From contig JAEDMP010000050.1 of the NCBI GenBank assembly GCA_016302965.1, forward strand, positions 1 through 17,068: DNA of 17,068 bases, given 5' to 3'. Made by a program: the position numbers and the translations under genes. The notes under the pieces are model-generated. The model was not told the DNA's origin. It saw only the letters and a list, made by a program, of their open reading frames with translations, and searched no databases. The DNA is from Bacteroidaceae bacterium. Its GTDB lineage: Bacteria; Bacteroidota; Bacteroidia; Bacteroidales; Bacteroidaceae. Positions 16,069 through 17,068 of this stretch are shown piece by piece; the first letter of the stretch is position 1; each line of letters begins with the position of its first letter.

Positions 16069-16149
16069 GCAGCATCATTTTCGCCTGTAAATGTCACGTT
16101 ATCCCACTCCAAGAAGGTATAGGGGGATGATATAAAAACTGTGGTTTTC

Positions 16150-16181
16150 TTTGGAGAAATGAAATAAATCATGTATCTTTG
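16150..16181 (+). promoter_or_regulatory. Consensus Bacteroidota promoter for the AAA-ATPase gene
   Basis: TTTG (16150-16153), a 20-base spacer, then TATCTTTG (16174-16181) exactly fit TTTG-N19-21-TAnnTTTG. Transcription would start near 16188, about 20 nt before ATG 16208, so the gene has its own short-leader transcript. Confidence 0.85.
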
Positions 16182-16207
16182 CCCCAAAATATTCAAAATG
16201 CTTTACT

Positions 16208-17068
16208 ATGAAGTACCCTATTGGCATACAAAGCTTTGATAGAATACGTGAAGACGGTTACGTTTATGTTGACAAGACGGCATTGCTGTACGAGCTTGTC
16301 AGCAAGGGAACCATTTATTTCCTCAGCCGCCCTCGCCGCTTCGGCAAGAGCCTGCTCATCTCCACGCTCGAAAACTATTTTCTCGGACGCAGGGAACTGT
16401 TCCGTGGTCTTGCCATCGACTCGCTGGAGAAGGAGTGGGCGGAATATCCTGTGTTCCATTTGGACTTCAACGGCAAGAACTTCACCTCACCTATGGAACT
16501 TAAGGAGACCATCGAGACCTTCGTTTCCATGCAAGAAGAGGTGTATGGCAAGAATCCTCTCGCCAACACCTATGGCGACCGTTTGGCTTACGTTTTCGGG
16601 AAAGCCCACGAGAAGACCGGCAGGCGTGTCGTGATACTTATCGACGAATACGACAAGCCTCTGCTTGACGTGATGAACACTGGCATACCCTCACCTGTTG
16701 TCGGAGGAGACATTCAGACTCTTGAGGACTATAACCGCGAGATACTCAAGGGATTCTATAGTGTATTCAAGCTCACCGACAAGCATCTGCAGTTTGTGCT
16801 GCTGACGGGAGTGACCAAGTTCTCGCAGGTCAGCGTGTTCAGCGGCTTCAACCAGCCGAAGGATATCAGCAGCGACTCCAGATTTGATGCACTTTGCGGC
16901 ATTTCCAAAGAAGAACTGTTGTCTGTATTCAAGGATCAGATAAAGGAACTTGGTGAGGCAAACGGCATGACAGAGGAAGAAACCATAGCAAAGCTGAAGC
17001 GGAAATATGACGGTTACCATTTCAGCAAACAACTGAAGGACATCTTCAATCCGTTCAGCATACTAAAC
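16208..17068 (+). CDS. AAA-ATPase-like / PD-(D/E)XK family protein (3' end outside window)
   Basis: The frame is open from ATG 16208 to the window edge (287 codons seen). It belongs to the abundant Bacteroidota family with an AAA-ATPase-like N-terminus (PF09820 type), usually followed by a C-terminal PD-(D/E)XK nuclease-like domain, which would lie beyond the window. Visible features are the family's opening (KYPIGIQSFDRIREDGYVYV, DKTALLYELV), a Walker A loop SRPRRFGKSL with Lys47-Ser48, Walker B VVILIDEYDKPL with Asp146-Glu147, and the downstream LLTGVTKFSQVSVFSGFNQ. Full-length members are about 500-580 aa. The family occurs in many near-identical copies per genome, and its role is not established. 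It has its own promoter and a terminator separates it from the lipoprotein operon, so it is probably unrelated to it. Confidence 0.9.
   Translation, partial: MKYPIGIQSFDRIREDGYVYVDKTALLYELVSKGTIYFLSRPRRFGKSLLISTLENYFLGRRELFRGLAIDSLEKEWAEYPVFHLDFNGKNFTSPMELKETIETFVSMQEEVYGKNPLANTYGDRLAYVFGKAHEKTGRRVVILIDEYDKPLLDVMNTGIPSPVVGGDIQTLEDYNREILKGFYSVFKLTDKHLQFVLLTGVTKFSQVSVFSGFNQPKDISSDSRFDALCGISKEELLSVFKDQIKELGEANGMTEEETIAKLKRKYDGYHFSKQLKDIFNPFSILN

Noticed and set aside
16208..17068. Transposase or IS element at the right edge
   Set aside because: The protein is an AAA-ATPase-like family member with Walker motifs; no inverted repeats or target duplications are seen around it.

Overview
The window looks like a chromosomal segment of a Bacteroidota bacterium, most likely Prevotella/Segatella or a close relative. 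The evidence is a pyrG-yidC-dipeptidyl peptidase run closely resembling Bacteroides/Porphyromonas proteins, promoters with the TTTG...TAnnTTTG signature of the Bacteroidota housekeeping sigma factor, signal peptides followed by Cys-Ser-Asp-rich stretches (the surface-lipoprotein export signal of this phylum), a membrane-bound TPR/AraC regulator, and a fairly GC-rich core. The genus is inferred from memory of these families; no database was searched.

Bases 1-6307 are ordinary core metabolism, all on the plus strand: the C-terminal glutaminase part of CTP synthase (pyrG), the membrane insertase yidC (overlapping pyrG by 4 bases), a secreted S9 dipeptidyl peptidase closely resembling Porphyromonas DPP5, and a 12-helix MFS carrier that resembles eukaryotic MFSD1, a dipeptide carrier. 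The last two plausibly form a pair that releases dipeptides and takes them up.

Bases 6308-8480 hold a regulator and its control region. The regulator is a membrane-spanning one-component protein: signal peptide, TPR sensor, transmembrane helix, Ala-rich linker with a 15-bp tandem repeat, then a cytoplasmic AraC-type DNA-binding domain. It is followed by a perfect 17-bp palindrome, a strong intrinsic terminator and a promoter.

Bases 8543-16002 are an apparent operon encoding six predicted lipoproteins and nothing else: a 44-aa mini-lipoprotein; a large BACON-like lipoprotein gene broken by an in-frame TAG and probably by a frameshift at its start; two tandem paralogous lipoproteins of unknown family that share a 92-bp block of exact identity; an orphan BMP/PnrA-type binding protein; and a lipoprotein that fuses a type-1 periplasmic-binding-protein domain to a peptidase C13 (legumain/GPI8-like, caspase-fold) domain. 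No ABC permease or ATPase accompanies the binding proteins. This is the most interesting part: it looks like a surface or periplasmic sensing-and-proteolysis apparatus, possibly under control of the adjacent membrane regulator. Its function is not known to me.

The operon ends in a 15-bp perfect hairpin. A separate promoter with ideal spacing then drives an AAA-ATPase/PD-(D/E)XK-type gene that runs off the right edge. I saw no tRNA, rRNA, CRISPR array, insertion sequence or origin.
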